Assembly (NCBI GenBank): GCA_947463775.1
Contig: CANHVD010000313.1
Location: 1 to 6,838 of the forward strand
DNA length: 6,838 bases
Source of the DNA: Planctomycetaceae bacterium
GTDB taxonomy: Bacteria; Planctomycetota; Planctomycetia; Planctomycetales; Planctomycetaceae
Direction of reading: 5' to 3'
The first letter of the stretch is position 1. Each line of letters begins with the position of its first letter. Below the pieces are notes generated by a model, which was not told the origin of the DNA, did not search any database, and saw only the letters and a program-made list of their open reading frames with translations. The position numbers and the translations under genes are program-made. Positions 1 through 6,658 of the stretch are shown here, piece after piece.

Positions 1-1
1 G
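1..1. other. Left window edge inside a coding frame
   Basis: The methyltransferase frame is already open at the first bases, so the gene's start codon, its ribosome binding site and any promoter of the plus-strand unit upstream of it cannot be seen here. Confidence 0.85.
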
Positions 2-697
2 AATCTGGATGCCAGAAACTCATGGCTCAGGCAGACCCTCGCTGCCATTCCTGCTGGCAGCACAATTCTCGATGTCGGGGCTGGAGAGTGCCCGAATAAG
101 AAGGACTGCAGCCACCTTGTCTATAAGGCACAGGATATCGCGCAATATGACGGCGCGGGCAATAAACACGGATTGCACACCGGAGAGTTCGACTTTCATC
201 AACTGGATTTCGTGTGTGATCTGTACGACATCCCTGAAGACGAGTTGTTCGACTGCGTAATGTGTACGGAGGTCCTTGAGCATGTGGTTGACCCCGTCCG
301 CGCAATTCAGAAACTCACTCGGATGGTAAAGCCTGGTGGCACGTTGATCATCACGGCACCGTTTTGCAGTTGGACGCATTTTGCTCCATATCATTACGCA
401 ACCGGCTTCTCAGAGTATTTCTACAACAAGCACATTGAGTCGGAGGGCTTCGAGATCGTCACGATGGAAGCCAACGGCGGCTACTTTGATCTGATGGATC
501 AGGAAATGGGCCGCATCGGATCGGTTCGTCGCAGATACAGTGGGATTCCGCTTGATCCACTCAGTTTTGTGTGCCTCTGGGCGGCTCGCATGAGTATCCG
601 ATTGCTGGCCGCGATGGATGGTCCCAGGAACCAGCGGAAGTCCAGCGAATTGGCAACCTTTGGGTGGCACGTGAAGGCCGTGAGACGTGCTGCTTAG
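2..697 (+). CDS. Class I SAM-dependent methyltransferase, 5' end cut by window edge
   Basis: The reading frame is open from base 2 to the TAG at 695-697 (231 residues visible), so the true start lies left of the window; the TTG at 173 is internal. Motif I, ILDVGAGECPN, is at visible residues 22-32. An acidic/aromatic motif, FDCVMCTEVLEHV, follows at 83-95, and the post-motif strand PGGTLIITAPF is at 111-121. This is the pattern of the Methyltransf_11/23 group, which transfers a methyl group from S-adenosylmethionine to a small molecule, sugar or lipid. The protein appears soluble and no membrane segment is visible. The segment after residue 121, rich in Trp, His, Phe and Tyr (SWTHFAPYHYATGFSEYFY), probably shapes the acceptor pocket. 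Only a few tens of residues are likely missing. A 65-base gap separates it from the exporter gene, so it may or may not share its transcript. The methyl acceptor cannot be told from sequence; a glycan or lipid intermediate would suit the neighbours. Confidence 0.88.
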   Translation, partial: NLDARNSWLRQTLAAIPAGSTILDVGAGECPNKKDCSHLVYKAQDIAQYDGAGNKHGLHTGEFDFHQLDFVCDLYDIPEDELFDCVMCTEVLEHVVDPVRAIQKLTRMVKPGGTLIITAPFCSWTHFAPYHYATGFSEYFYNKHIESEGFEIVTMEANGGYFDLMDQEMGRIGSVRRRYSGIPLDPLSFVCLWAARMSIRLLAAMDGPRNQRKSSELATFGWHVKAVRRAA

Positions 698-762
698 TGC
701 AGATGCCGGTTGAAGTGTGTACAGGCAAGGGTAGCCGTCAACGTCGATAAGAAGTATTTCAT

Positions 763-2754
763 ATGCAGCAGCTCATTCGTCTCGGAACCTATGCGTGGCC
801 CTACCGAAAGAAAATTGTTCTTTCCGTCGTATGTGCGTTGCTGGTTTCGGCGTTCTGGTCACTGAATCTCTCCATCACGTTTCCAATTGTCCGCGTGCTT
901 TTCGAAGGCGACAGCCTGCATGCCAATGTGGATCGGGAGATCTCCGAACTGAAGGCTGAGATTGAGGGTTATCAGCAGAATCTGGATGCTGTGAAGGACT
1001 CTGATGTCGCTGAGCATGCCCGCGTGCAGAGAAAAATCAATGATGCCTCTCAGGTTCTGCTGACTCGTCAGGTCACAAAAGATGTGATCCTGCCGTACGT
1101 TCCTGAGGATAAGTTCAAGACGATCCTTTTGATTCTGGGGCTCGTGGTTTCTGCCACGGTTGTAAAAGGCATCTTCATTTACTTCCAGGAAATCCTGGTG
1201 GGAAGCCTGGTCAACGCGGCTTCCAACGATATTCGTGCGGATGTCTTTCGGAACGCACTGAAGCTGGATTGTCAGTCACTGGCTGGAATTGGTACATCAA
1301 ACCTTACGTCGCGACTGACGAATGACGTGGGCGAAATGGGGCTGGGCCTGCGTCTCTTTGGGGCTGATCTGGTTCGTGAACCACTGAAGGCCGTCCTGTG
1401 CATCATTGTGGCCCTCTATATTAACTGGAGACTGACGGCTGTTGGTATTCTTGTGCTGCCTTTGATTGGACTGCTTTTCAGCCGATCCGGCAAAGCCCTG
1501 CGAAAGTCTTCGCGACAGACGCTCGAAACGATGTCCAGCATTTATCATTGCATTTCAGAGACGCTGGATGCCGTAAGAATTGTTGTGGCGTTTGGCCGTC
1601 AGGATCGTCACCAGCAGCAATTGGTGGATGCCAACACGGAATACTACAACCGATCTCAGAAACTGGTCCGTGTCACTGCGCTGGTTCGTCCAGCTACTGA
1701 ACTGCTGGGAATCATCGCATTCATTTCGATCCTTATTCCCGGAGCCTACATGGTTCTGAACAGGACGGATCAAATTGCTGGCATTAAACTGGCGGCTCGA
1801 CCTCTGGAAATGGCCGAGTTGGCGACTTTATATGCATTGCTTGCTGGCGTACTGGACCCTGTGAGAAAGCTGTCCGGGATTCTGCCGATCATGCGACGAT
1901 CAATGTCGGCCGCTGATCGAGTGTTCGAAGTCATCGACTTGAAGACTATGGTCCCGGAACCTGAGGCGCCAGTTGTACTTCCACGTCATTGCGAGTCCAT
2001 TGAGTTCGAAAATGTGTCTTTCCGGTACCAGTCTACTGGAAGCGCGAATTCTCATCCGCTGTCGTTGCACGACATCAGCCTGAAAGTGAATTTTGGAGAA
2101 GTCGTCGCGATCGTGGGAGGAAACGGGTCCGGCAAGTCGACGCTGACCAGCTTAATTCCACGACTGATGGATCCCACCGATGGCGCCGTCAAGGTCGATG
2201 GTGTCGATATCGCCTGTGTTACCTCCATGGATCTGCGAAACCAGATCGGGATTGTCACGCAGGATACGATGCTGTTTGATGACACGGTCTACAACAATAT
2301 CCTCTACGGAAACCCGGATGCAGATGCGCAGATGGTCGAAGAGGCAATCCGTATGTCTCACGCCGCAGAGTTCATTTTGACTCTGCCCGAAGGCATGAAT
2401 ACACGAGTTGGCGCAAAAGGCCAGCGATTGTCTGGTGGTCAGAAACAGAGAATTTCTCTGGCGCGAGCCATCCTTCGCAATCCATCAATACTCATTCTCG
2501 ATGAAGCCACATCTGCTATTGATGCCGAGAGTGAAAACCTGATCTACAAGGCACTTCGAGAATTCAGTCGAGGCCGAACAACGTTTATTATCACACACGT
2601 GATCAATCAGACGTTTCTTGATCTGATTGATCGTGTCGTTGTGCTGGATCGAGGTCGAATCTCGGCGATTGGCCGTCACGAAGATCTTCTGAAAACAACT
2701 CCCGACTATTCCCGATTGCTCCAGATGGAAACTACTCTCCGTCGAGCCGCCTGA
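763..2754 (+). CDS. MsbA-like ABC exporter, fused permease and ATPase
   Basis: A half-transporter of 663 residues that should dimerise in the inner membrane and use ATP to flip or export a lipid, glycolipid or other hydrophobic substrate. Hydrophobic segments lie at about 18-46, 117-146, 205-222, 225-241, 310-332 and 351-376, the usual six of a type IV exporter. The ATPase domain (about 408-655) is complete: Walker A GGNGSGKST at 452-460 with Lys458, Q-loop Gln500, signature LSGGQ at 556-560, Walker B ILILDE at 576-581 with catalytic Glu581, D-loop SAID at 584-587 and H-loop His612. It is longer than a typical MsbA (about 580 residues) because of an insertion at about 48-116 between the first two membrane segments, with heptad-like charged helices. 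The ATG at 763 is preceded by a weak AAGAAG at 749-754. The ELM1 gene follows 14 bases later. The substrate is unknown; MsbA proper moves lipid A precursors, but peptide or drug exporters share this fold. Confidence 0.93.
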   Translation: MQQLIRLGTYAWPYRKKIVLSVVCALLVSAFWSLNLSITFPIVRVLFEGDSLHANVDREISELKAEIEGYQQNLDAVKDSDVAEHARVQRKINDASQVLLTRQVTKDVILPYVPEDKFKTILLILGLVVSATVVKGIFIYFQEILVGSLVNAASNDIRADVFRNALKLDCQSLAGIGTSNLTSRLTNDVGEMGLGLRLFGADLVREPLKAVLCIIVALYINWRLTAVGILVLPLIGLLFSRSGKALRKSSRQTLETMSSIYHCISETLDAVRIVVAFGRQDRHQQQLVDANTEYYNRSQKLVRVTALVRPATELLGIIAFISILIPGAYMVLNRTDQIAGIKLAARPLEMAELATLYALLAGVLDPVRKLSGILPIMRRSMSAADRVFEVIDLKTMVPEPEAPVVLPRHCESIEFENVSFRYQSTGSANSHPLSLHDISLKVNFGEVVAIVGGNGSGKSTLTSLIPRLMDPTDGAVKVDGVDIACVTSMDLRNQIGIVTQDTMLFDDTVYNNILYGNPDADAQMVEEAIRMSHAAEFILTLPEGMNTRVGAKGQRLSGGQKQRISLARAILRNPSILILDEATSAIDAESENLIYKALREFSRGRTTFIITHVINQTFLDLIDRVVVLDRGRISAIGRHEDLLKTTPDYSRLLQMETTLRRAA

Positions 2755-2756
2755 AG

Positions 2757-2761
2757 CAGGA
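2757..2761 (+). promoter_or_regulatory. Probable ribosome binding site of the ELM1-family gene
   Basis: CAGGA lies 7 bases before the ATG at 2769, just after the exporter's stop codon. It is a moderate Shine-Dalgarno match at good spacing and supports 2769 as the start. Confidence 0.5.
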
Positions 2762-2768
2762 CGTCGTC

Positions 2769-3812
2769 ATGACTCGCGAACGCACGACTGTGATCTGGAG
2801 ATTTCTTGACGGCCGACCCGGGCACGAGAACCAGGTCAGGGGCTTGTCGGAAGCGCTCGAGCGGATTCGCAGCGTCGAAGTTTTCGACGTTGTTGTTCAA
2901 GATGACATGAAAGGTCTCCGAAGTTTCCTTCCGAGTCGCCTGCTCCACGTGGCCTCATTTCCCGCGCCAGATTTGTTGATTGGTGCGGGACACTCGACGC
3001 ATCTGCCGTTGCTGGCCTGCAGCCGAAGATACGGGGGCCGCACGGTTGTCATCATGAAGCCCAGTCTTCCGGTCGCCTTGTTTGATCTCTGCCTGATTCC
3101 TGAACACGATACGCTTCGTTTTCAGTCCGGCAATGTCGTTCGCACAGAAGGTGCGCTCAATCGAATTCGTCCGTCAGATAAGCAGATTGCAGACCATGGA
3201 CTTATCCTGATAGGCGGTCTTTCAAAGCATTTTCACTGGTCCGACGAGAGTATTGCTCAGCAAGTTCAAAATCTTGTCGCGAGCACTCGGCTTCAGTGGA
3301 CGATTGCTGCCTCTGAACGTACCCCGGTGAGCTTTCTGAAGCACATGCAGGCAAAGTGCCCTGATGTTCGGCTGATGACTCCCGAAAATACGTCCGCTGC
3401 GTGGCTTCCCGATCAGCTTGAGCGTACCGGGACCGTTTGGGTGACGTGTGACAGCATGTCCATGATCTACGAAGCTCTGACCGCAGGAGCCCAGGTTGGA
3501 TTGCTCGAACTGGAACCGACCTCACCGGGACGAATCTCTTCAAATATCAAGCGTTTGATCCGTTCATCAATGGTGACAGCCAGCAGTGACTGGTCACATG
3601 GGCGTCCTTTATCGGCGTCTGCAAAGTCATTTTCAGAGGCGGATCGATGCTCACGCATTGTCGTTGAGCGATGTCTTTCACCAAATAGTCCGGTCACGTC
3701 AGGATTTCGAATCGCGGACCTGCTGTCAGTGCCTTCATCCGGCGAGGTCGCTAATGCAAATCTCCGTGGCCTTGGAAGTCTGATTTCTGAGGTTCGGGTT
3801 CCGCTACGATGA
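2769..3812 (+). CDS. ELM1-family (DUF1022) protein, GT-B-like
   Basis: A soluble protein of 347 residues matching the family named after the plant mitochondrial fission factor ELM1, which is widespread in bacteria. Visible hallmarks are LDGRPGHENQ at 13-22, PDLLIGAGHSTHL at 68-80, IMKP at 95-98, FDLCLIPEHD at 105-114, the second-domain strand ILIGG at 146-150, and VTCDSMSMIYEAL at 225-237, a loop that in GT-B enzymes commonly faces the nucleotide-sugar. The family has a glycosyltransferase-like fold, but the bacterial activity is not established, so a sugar-transfer role is inference. In the operon it follows the exporter by 14 bases and its stop overlaps the next start (ATGA at 3809-3812), suggesting coupled translation. 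This places it in envelope glycoconjugate assembly or export rather than anything like organelle fission. The last 75 or so residues show no motif I recognise. No signal peptide or membrane segment is visible. Confidence 0.85.
   Translation: MTRERTTVIWRFLDGRPGHENQVRGLSEALERIRSVEVFDVVVQDDMKGLRSFLPSRLLHVASFPAPDLLIGAGHSTHLPLLACSRRYGGRTVVIMKPSLPVALFDLCLIPEHDTLRFQSGNVVRTEGALNRIRPSDKQIADHGLILIGGLSKHFHWSDESIAQQVQNLVASTRLQWTIAASERTPVSFLKHMQAKCPDVRLMTPENTSAAWLPDQLERTGTVWVTCDSMSMIYEALTAGAQVGLLELEPTSPGRISSNIKRLIRSSMVTASSDWSHGRPLSASAKSFSEADRCSRIVVERCLSPNSPVTSGFRIADLLSVPSSGEVANANLRGLGSLISEVRVPLR
3809..3812 (+). other. ATGA stop/start overlap between ELM1 and sulfotransferase genes
   Basis: The TGA ending the ELM1-family gene (3810-3812) overlaps an ATG (3809-3811) opening the sulfotransferase frame. 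Such overlaps usually mean translational coupling within one operon. An in-frame ATG at 3824 is an alternative start with a better ribosome binding site. Confidence 0.7.
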
Positions 3813-4663
3813 AGGGAAGATCGATGGGCCGTCCCGAACTTCCTCCGGAATCGATCAGCCGGTACACACCAACGTTTCAGTTTCCCAAGACACTGATTCA
3901 GCCATTGATCCGACCACTGATCAAGCTGCAGGATGCTGGCAAGGTGCCCGCCGTGCCGCTACGTCAGCATATTGTGATCTGTGGATTTCCGCGCAGCGGG
4001 ACAACGCTGTTTCAATTGATGATTGAATCCTGCGTTGCCGGGATCAAAACATTTGGTCGTGAACGTAGGGCTCTTGAATTCGCAAAGTACGGCCGACGCA
4101 CACACGCCAGCGTCATGACGAAGCGGCCCAAAGACATCTTCCTGGTTCAGGAACTTCGCGATTTCTATTCGTCACATCCGGCGGAAGTTCAGTTCGTTGT
4201 GATGCACCGCGACCCTCGCGCAATTCTGACCTCGGTGCATTTCTCGAAGCCGAGCGAATACTTTGTGACGACCAATCAATGGCGACACATTTATCGTCAT
4301 TGGAAGTGGGCCGCGAACGCAGATGATGTGCTGTCGATTCGTTACGAAGATGTTGTTTGCGGACCCGATTTTGTGGAATCACAGTTTGCACAACTCACCG
4401 GCTGTGAAATGAATCGTCCATTCCGTGACTTTCATCAGAATGTCCCCGTCGGATTCGACGGTCGAGCTCTCAATGGCCTCCGCGAGCTGGATGAAAGTAA
4501 TGTGCTTCGCTGGCGGGAGGCCTGTCATCGTGACAGAATTCGCTCGCTGCTTCAGGAGTTGCCTGAACTTCCTGATGTGCTGATCGAGATGGGTTACGAA
4601 ACGGATGATTCGTGGACCCGCGAATATGCAGATTTTCAACAGTCGATTACTGCTGCGGCCTGA
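3809..4663 (+). CDS. PAPS-dependent sulfotransferase (Sulfotransfer_1/3 type)
   Basis: A cytoplasmic enzyme of 284 residues expected to move sulfate from PAPS to a hydroxyl or amine of an acceptor. The 5'-phosphosulfate loop GFPRSGTTLFQ is at 59-69, and the 3'-phosphate motif VVMHRDPRAILTSVHF is at 130-145, with Arg134 and Ser142 in the expected places. YEDVV near 179-183 matches the strand often seen later in this fold. RPKD at 106-109 is a typical spacer between the two sites. The length suits the family. There is no signal peptide or transmembrane anchor, so it would act before export. The start may be ATG 3824 rather than 3809 (see the adjacent site). It follows the ELM1 gene with an ATGA overlap and precedes a second, different sulfotransferase by 26 bases, which suggests that both modify the same product or successive intermediates. 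The acceptor cannot be deduced; a glycan or glycolipid is likely from context. Confidence 0.87.
   Translation: MKGRSMGRPELPPESISRYTPTFQFPKTLIQPLIRPLIKLQDAGKVPAVPLRQHIVICGFPRSGTTLFQLMIESCVAGIKTFGRERRALEFAKYGRRTHASVMTKRPKDIFLVQELRDFYSSHPAEVQFVVMHRDPRAILTSVHFSKPSEYFVTTNQWRHIYRHWKWAANADDVLSIRYEDVVCGPDFVESQFAQLTGCEMNRPFRDFHQNVPVGFDGRALNGLRELDESNVLRWREACHRDRIRSLLQELPELPDVLIEMGYETDDSWTREYADFQQSITAAA
3812..3819 (+). promoter_or_regulatory. Shine-Dalgarno-like AAGGGAAG that may set the sulfotransferase start at 3824
   Basis: The purine run AAGGGAAG ends 4 bases before the ATG at 3824, and its GGGA core lies 6 bases before it. The ATG at 3809 has no comparable site at proper spacing. This favours 3824, which would remove only the five residues MKGRS. 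Confidence 0.4.
3893..3928 (+). repeat. Three 12-base imperfect tandem repeats inside the sulfotransferase gene
   Basis: The copies CTGATTCAGCCA, TTGATCCGACCA and CTGATCAAGCTG run back to back in frame and encode LIQP, LIRP and LIKL at residues 29-40. This is a short internal duplication in the N-terminal segment before the PAPS-binding loop, probably an amphipathic stretch. It is too small to call a mobile or regulatory element. Confidence 0.65.
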
Positions 4664-4689
4664 CGAATCACCTGGTCTCGAATGCATCC

Positions 4690-5382
4690 ATGATTGTCTC
4701 GCACAAGTATCGATTCATTTTTCTGAAGACCGCCAAGACGGCTGGCACCAGCATCGAGATTGCTCTGTCGAAGTATCTCGGCGAGCAGGATATCATTACG
4801 CCGATCTCCGCTCCGGATGAAACGATTCGCCATGGTCTCGGCTATCGAGGCCCGCAGAATTATCGAGTTCCCCTGAGACAGCATAGTCCTGTTGAACTGG
4901 CTCTCGCAATTTGTCTGGGTCGAAGGAAGAAGTTCTATAACCATATGCCGTCGCATGAAGTGCGAGGCCTGATTGGTGAAAGAACGTGGAACGATTACTA
5001 CAAGTTTTGCTTTGAACGCAATCCCTTTGATCGAGTCATCTCGCTGTATTTCTGGTGCCACAAGTCGGAGCCGCGGCCAACACTGGCAGAGTTTTTGGAT
5101 GGCCCCGAAATTCACTTGCTGACTCAGCGCGGCATCGATGTCTACACTGACTCGACGGGAAACGTCTGTGTAAACAGAGTTGGTCGTTACGAGAGTCTGG
5201 GCGAAGATCTGGAAGAGATCCGTCTGGCTGTCGGACTTCCGGAATCATTGCAATTGCCCATGGCCAAGGCCGCGCATCGAACGGACCGTCGTCACTATTC
5301 CGAACTGATCGATGCTCACTGCCGCAGGAAAATCGAAGCCCTGTTCAGTCGCGAGCTTTCGCTGTGGGACTATCAGTTCTGA
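4690..5382 (+). CDS. Sulfotransferase family 2-like protein (PF03567 type)
   Basis: A protein of 230 residues from the ATG at 4690. FIFLKTAKTAGTSIE at 9-23 is the 5'-phosphosulfate site in the form seen in the heparan/chondroitin sulfotransferase group (Lys13, Thr17 to Ser21). CFERNPFDRVISLYF at 107-121 is the 3'-phosphate site, with Arg110 and Ser118. NHMPSHEVR at 84-92 holds His85, a candidate catalytic base as in that family. A GTG at 4612 would add 26 residues and overlap the previous gene by 52 bases, but the added stretch looks like the neighbour's sequence read out of frame and the conserved domain starts just after the 4690 ATG. No clear Shine-Dalgarno site precedes 4690, so translation may depend on coupling to the gene upstream. 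No signal peptide or membrane anchor is visible, unlike eukaryotic Golgi relatives. It is only distantly similar to the preceding sulfotransferase, so the pair is not a recent duplication. It probably sulfates a saccharide. Confidence 0.84.
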   Translation: MIVSHKYRFIFLKTAKTAGTSIEIALSKYLGEQDIITPISAPDETIRHGLGYRGPQNYRVPLRQHSPVELALAICLGRRKKFYNHMPSHEVRGLIGERTWNDYYKFCFERNPFDRVISLYFWCHKSEPRPTLAEFLDGPEIHLLTQRGIDVYTDSTGNVCVNRVGRYESLGEDLEEIRLAVGLPESLQLPMAKAAHRTDRRHYSELIDAHCRRKIEALFSRELSLWDYQF

Positions 5383-5387
5383 AGATC
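5383..5387. other. Five-base convergent intergenic gap
   Basis: The plus-strand sulfotransferase stop (5380-5382) and the minus-strand NagA-like stop (5388-5390) face each other across only five bases. AGATCT at 5383-5388 is a palindrome, but there is no GC-rich stem with a T-tract, so any intrinsic terminator would have to lie within coding sequence. Confidence 0.85.
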
Positions 5388-6590
5388 TCAGAGAGTTAGT
5401 TGACCTCGAATAATGACTTTCCGCACCGCCAGCTTTGAGTCGAGAATCAGCAGGTCGGCTCGTTTTCCTGCTTCAAGGCTTCCAGTCTGGCGAGCAATTC
5501 CAGTTCGTTCCGCTGGAGTCAGGCTAGCCATTCGAATGACATCGGGAAGGCTTGCGGACGTGCTGGCTTTCATGTGTCGGACCATGTGGTCCATACCAAC
5601 AATGGAACTGGCCAGACTTCCATTCGGAGCCCAGCCCACACGGCCATCGCTGTGGAATATAGAGCCTTCAGTTGAGTGCCCAAAGATGTATTCTCCCGGC
5701 GGCATATCAAGCGCGCGGTTGCAATCGGTGACGAGGCAAAGTCGATTCGCGCCCTTCATGCGGTAGGCGAATTCCAGAAGTTCCGGAGCCAGGTGACAGC
5801 CATCAGCGATGACTTCGGTACTCATCTCCCGATTCATCAATACGAACTCTGCCATGCTGGCCTGCATGGGTACGTTAAATCGCTGTCGCATCGACGGTAC
5901 AGAACTCATCGCGCACCAGAAGTGATCCACATGTCTCATCCCGGCGTTGAAGGCCGTCTGCATTTCCGACCAACTGGAGTTCGAATGTCCGCAGGTGACC
6001 AGGCACTTGTTGCGACGAGCCAATGCGTAGAATTCGGCCGCTCCAGGAAGTTCGGCAGCGCACGTGGCGATGCGGATCATCGTTGTGGCGAAGTACTTTT
6101 CGTATTCGCTGAGTTGTGGAGGACGGCAGCCATCTTTCGAATGACATCCGACCTTGTCTTCAGCAAAGTAGGGGCCGTAGAGATGAACTCCGGCGATGTT
6201 GGGAACGAATGAGTTCTCTGACTTCTTGCGAACAGTCGCAGAGGCCTGAATCATGGCCATCAGGCTTTTAAAGCTGCCTGTTGTGGTTGTCGGATAGATC
6301 GTGGTGGTTCCATGTCGAGCATGAGCTTCGCAGGCTGTTTGGACGGCGTCCGGAGTGCCATCCATAAAGTCGGCGCCGTTTCCGCCGTGAACATGGATAT
6401 CTATGAATCCTGGTGAGATAAATCCGCCATCGGCATCAATCTGTATCACACTTTTTGGCAGCCGGCGTGGTTTACCGACAGAGACGATAGAAGACCCTTT
6501 CCAGCGGACCATTCCATCTTCAAGCAGTCGATCGGGCAGTACAACGGTACCATTGAGAACGGCGTACTCCTGGACTCCAGAATTTTTCAT
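5388..6590 (-). CDS. nagA: N-acetylglucosamine-6-phosphate deacetylase-like amidohydrolase with altered metal site
   Basis: A TIM-barrel amidohydrolase of 400 residues from the ATG at 6590 (E. coli NagA has 382). NagA removes acetate from GlcNAc-6-phosphate to give glucosamine-6-phosphate in amino-sugar or murein recycling. Visible are the metal motif GFIDIHVHGG (61-70, His66 and His68), GH at 201-202 (His202), VDHF at 221-224 (His223), IADGCH at 261-266 (substrate-binding His266) and VTDC with catalytic Asp289. The C-terminal LTPAERTGI and G-x-L-x-G-K-x-ADL motifs (357-380) are typical of the family. The family's HLEGPF motif here reads HLYGPY: Tyr138 takes the place of the metal ligand Glu131 of E. 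coli, with the same 64-residue spacing to the next His. HLFNAM is also altered, to HFWCAM. Activity or substrate may therefore differ. A TTG at 6656 would add 22 residues with no family resemblance, so 6590 is preferred. It lies 68 bases after the gene ending at 6659 and may share its transcript. Confidence 0.88.
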   Translation of the reverse strand: MKNSGVQEYAVLNGTVVLPDRLLEDGMVRWKGSSIVSVGKPRRLPKSVIQIDADGGFISPGFIDIHVHGGNGADFMDGTPDAVQTACEAHARHGTTTIYPTTTTGSFKSLMAMIQASATVRKKSENSFVPNIAGVHLYGPYFAEDKVGCHSKDGCRPPQLSEYEKYFATTMIRIATCAAELPGAAEFYALARRNKCLVTCGHSNSSWSEMQTAFNAGMRHVDHFWCAMSSVPSMRQRFNVPMQASMAEFVLMNREMSTEVIADGCHLAPELLEFAYRMKGANRLCLVTDCNRALDMPPGEYIFGHSTEGSIFHSDGRVGWAPNGSLASSIVGMDHMVRHMKASTSASLPDVIRMASLTPAERTGIARQTGSLEAGKRADLLILDSKLAVRKVIIRGQLTL

Positions 6591-6658
6591 GGGGCGGCTC
6601 AGGTCAGAAGAGGTTCCATGGGGACTGTTATCATCCGGGAGAAGCCGCTTGATCAAGT

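Noticed and set aside
173..697. Methyltransferase starting at the TTG at 173
   Set aside because: The SAM-binding motif I (ILDVGAGECPN) lies upstream in the same open frame, so the gene reaches the window's left edge and 173 is internal.
698..762. Promoter or terminator between the methyltransferase and the exporter
   Set aside because: GTTGA and TCAAC could pair across a long loop and a TTGAAG resembles a -35 box, but there is no T-tract and no matching -10 at proper spacing.
4636..5115. 159-residue minus-strand frame opposite the second sulfotransferase
   Set aside because: It is antisense to a coding region with clear PAPS motifs and shows no domain of its own.
5676..6212. 178-residue plus-strand frame opposite the NagA-like gene
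   Set aside because: It lies wholly antisense to a well-supported gene and has no recognisable motif.
6591..6656. N-terminal extension of the NagA-like protein from the TTG at 6656
   Set aside because: The 22 added residues resemble no NagA N-terminus, while the ATG at 6590 lies just ahead of the family's first strand.
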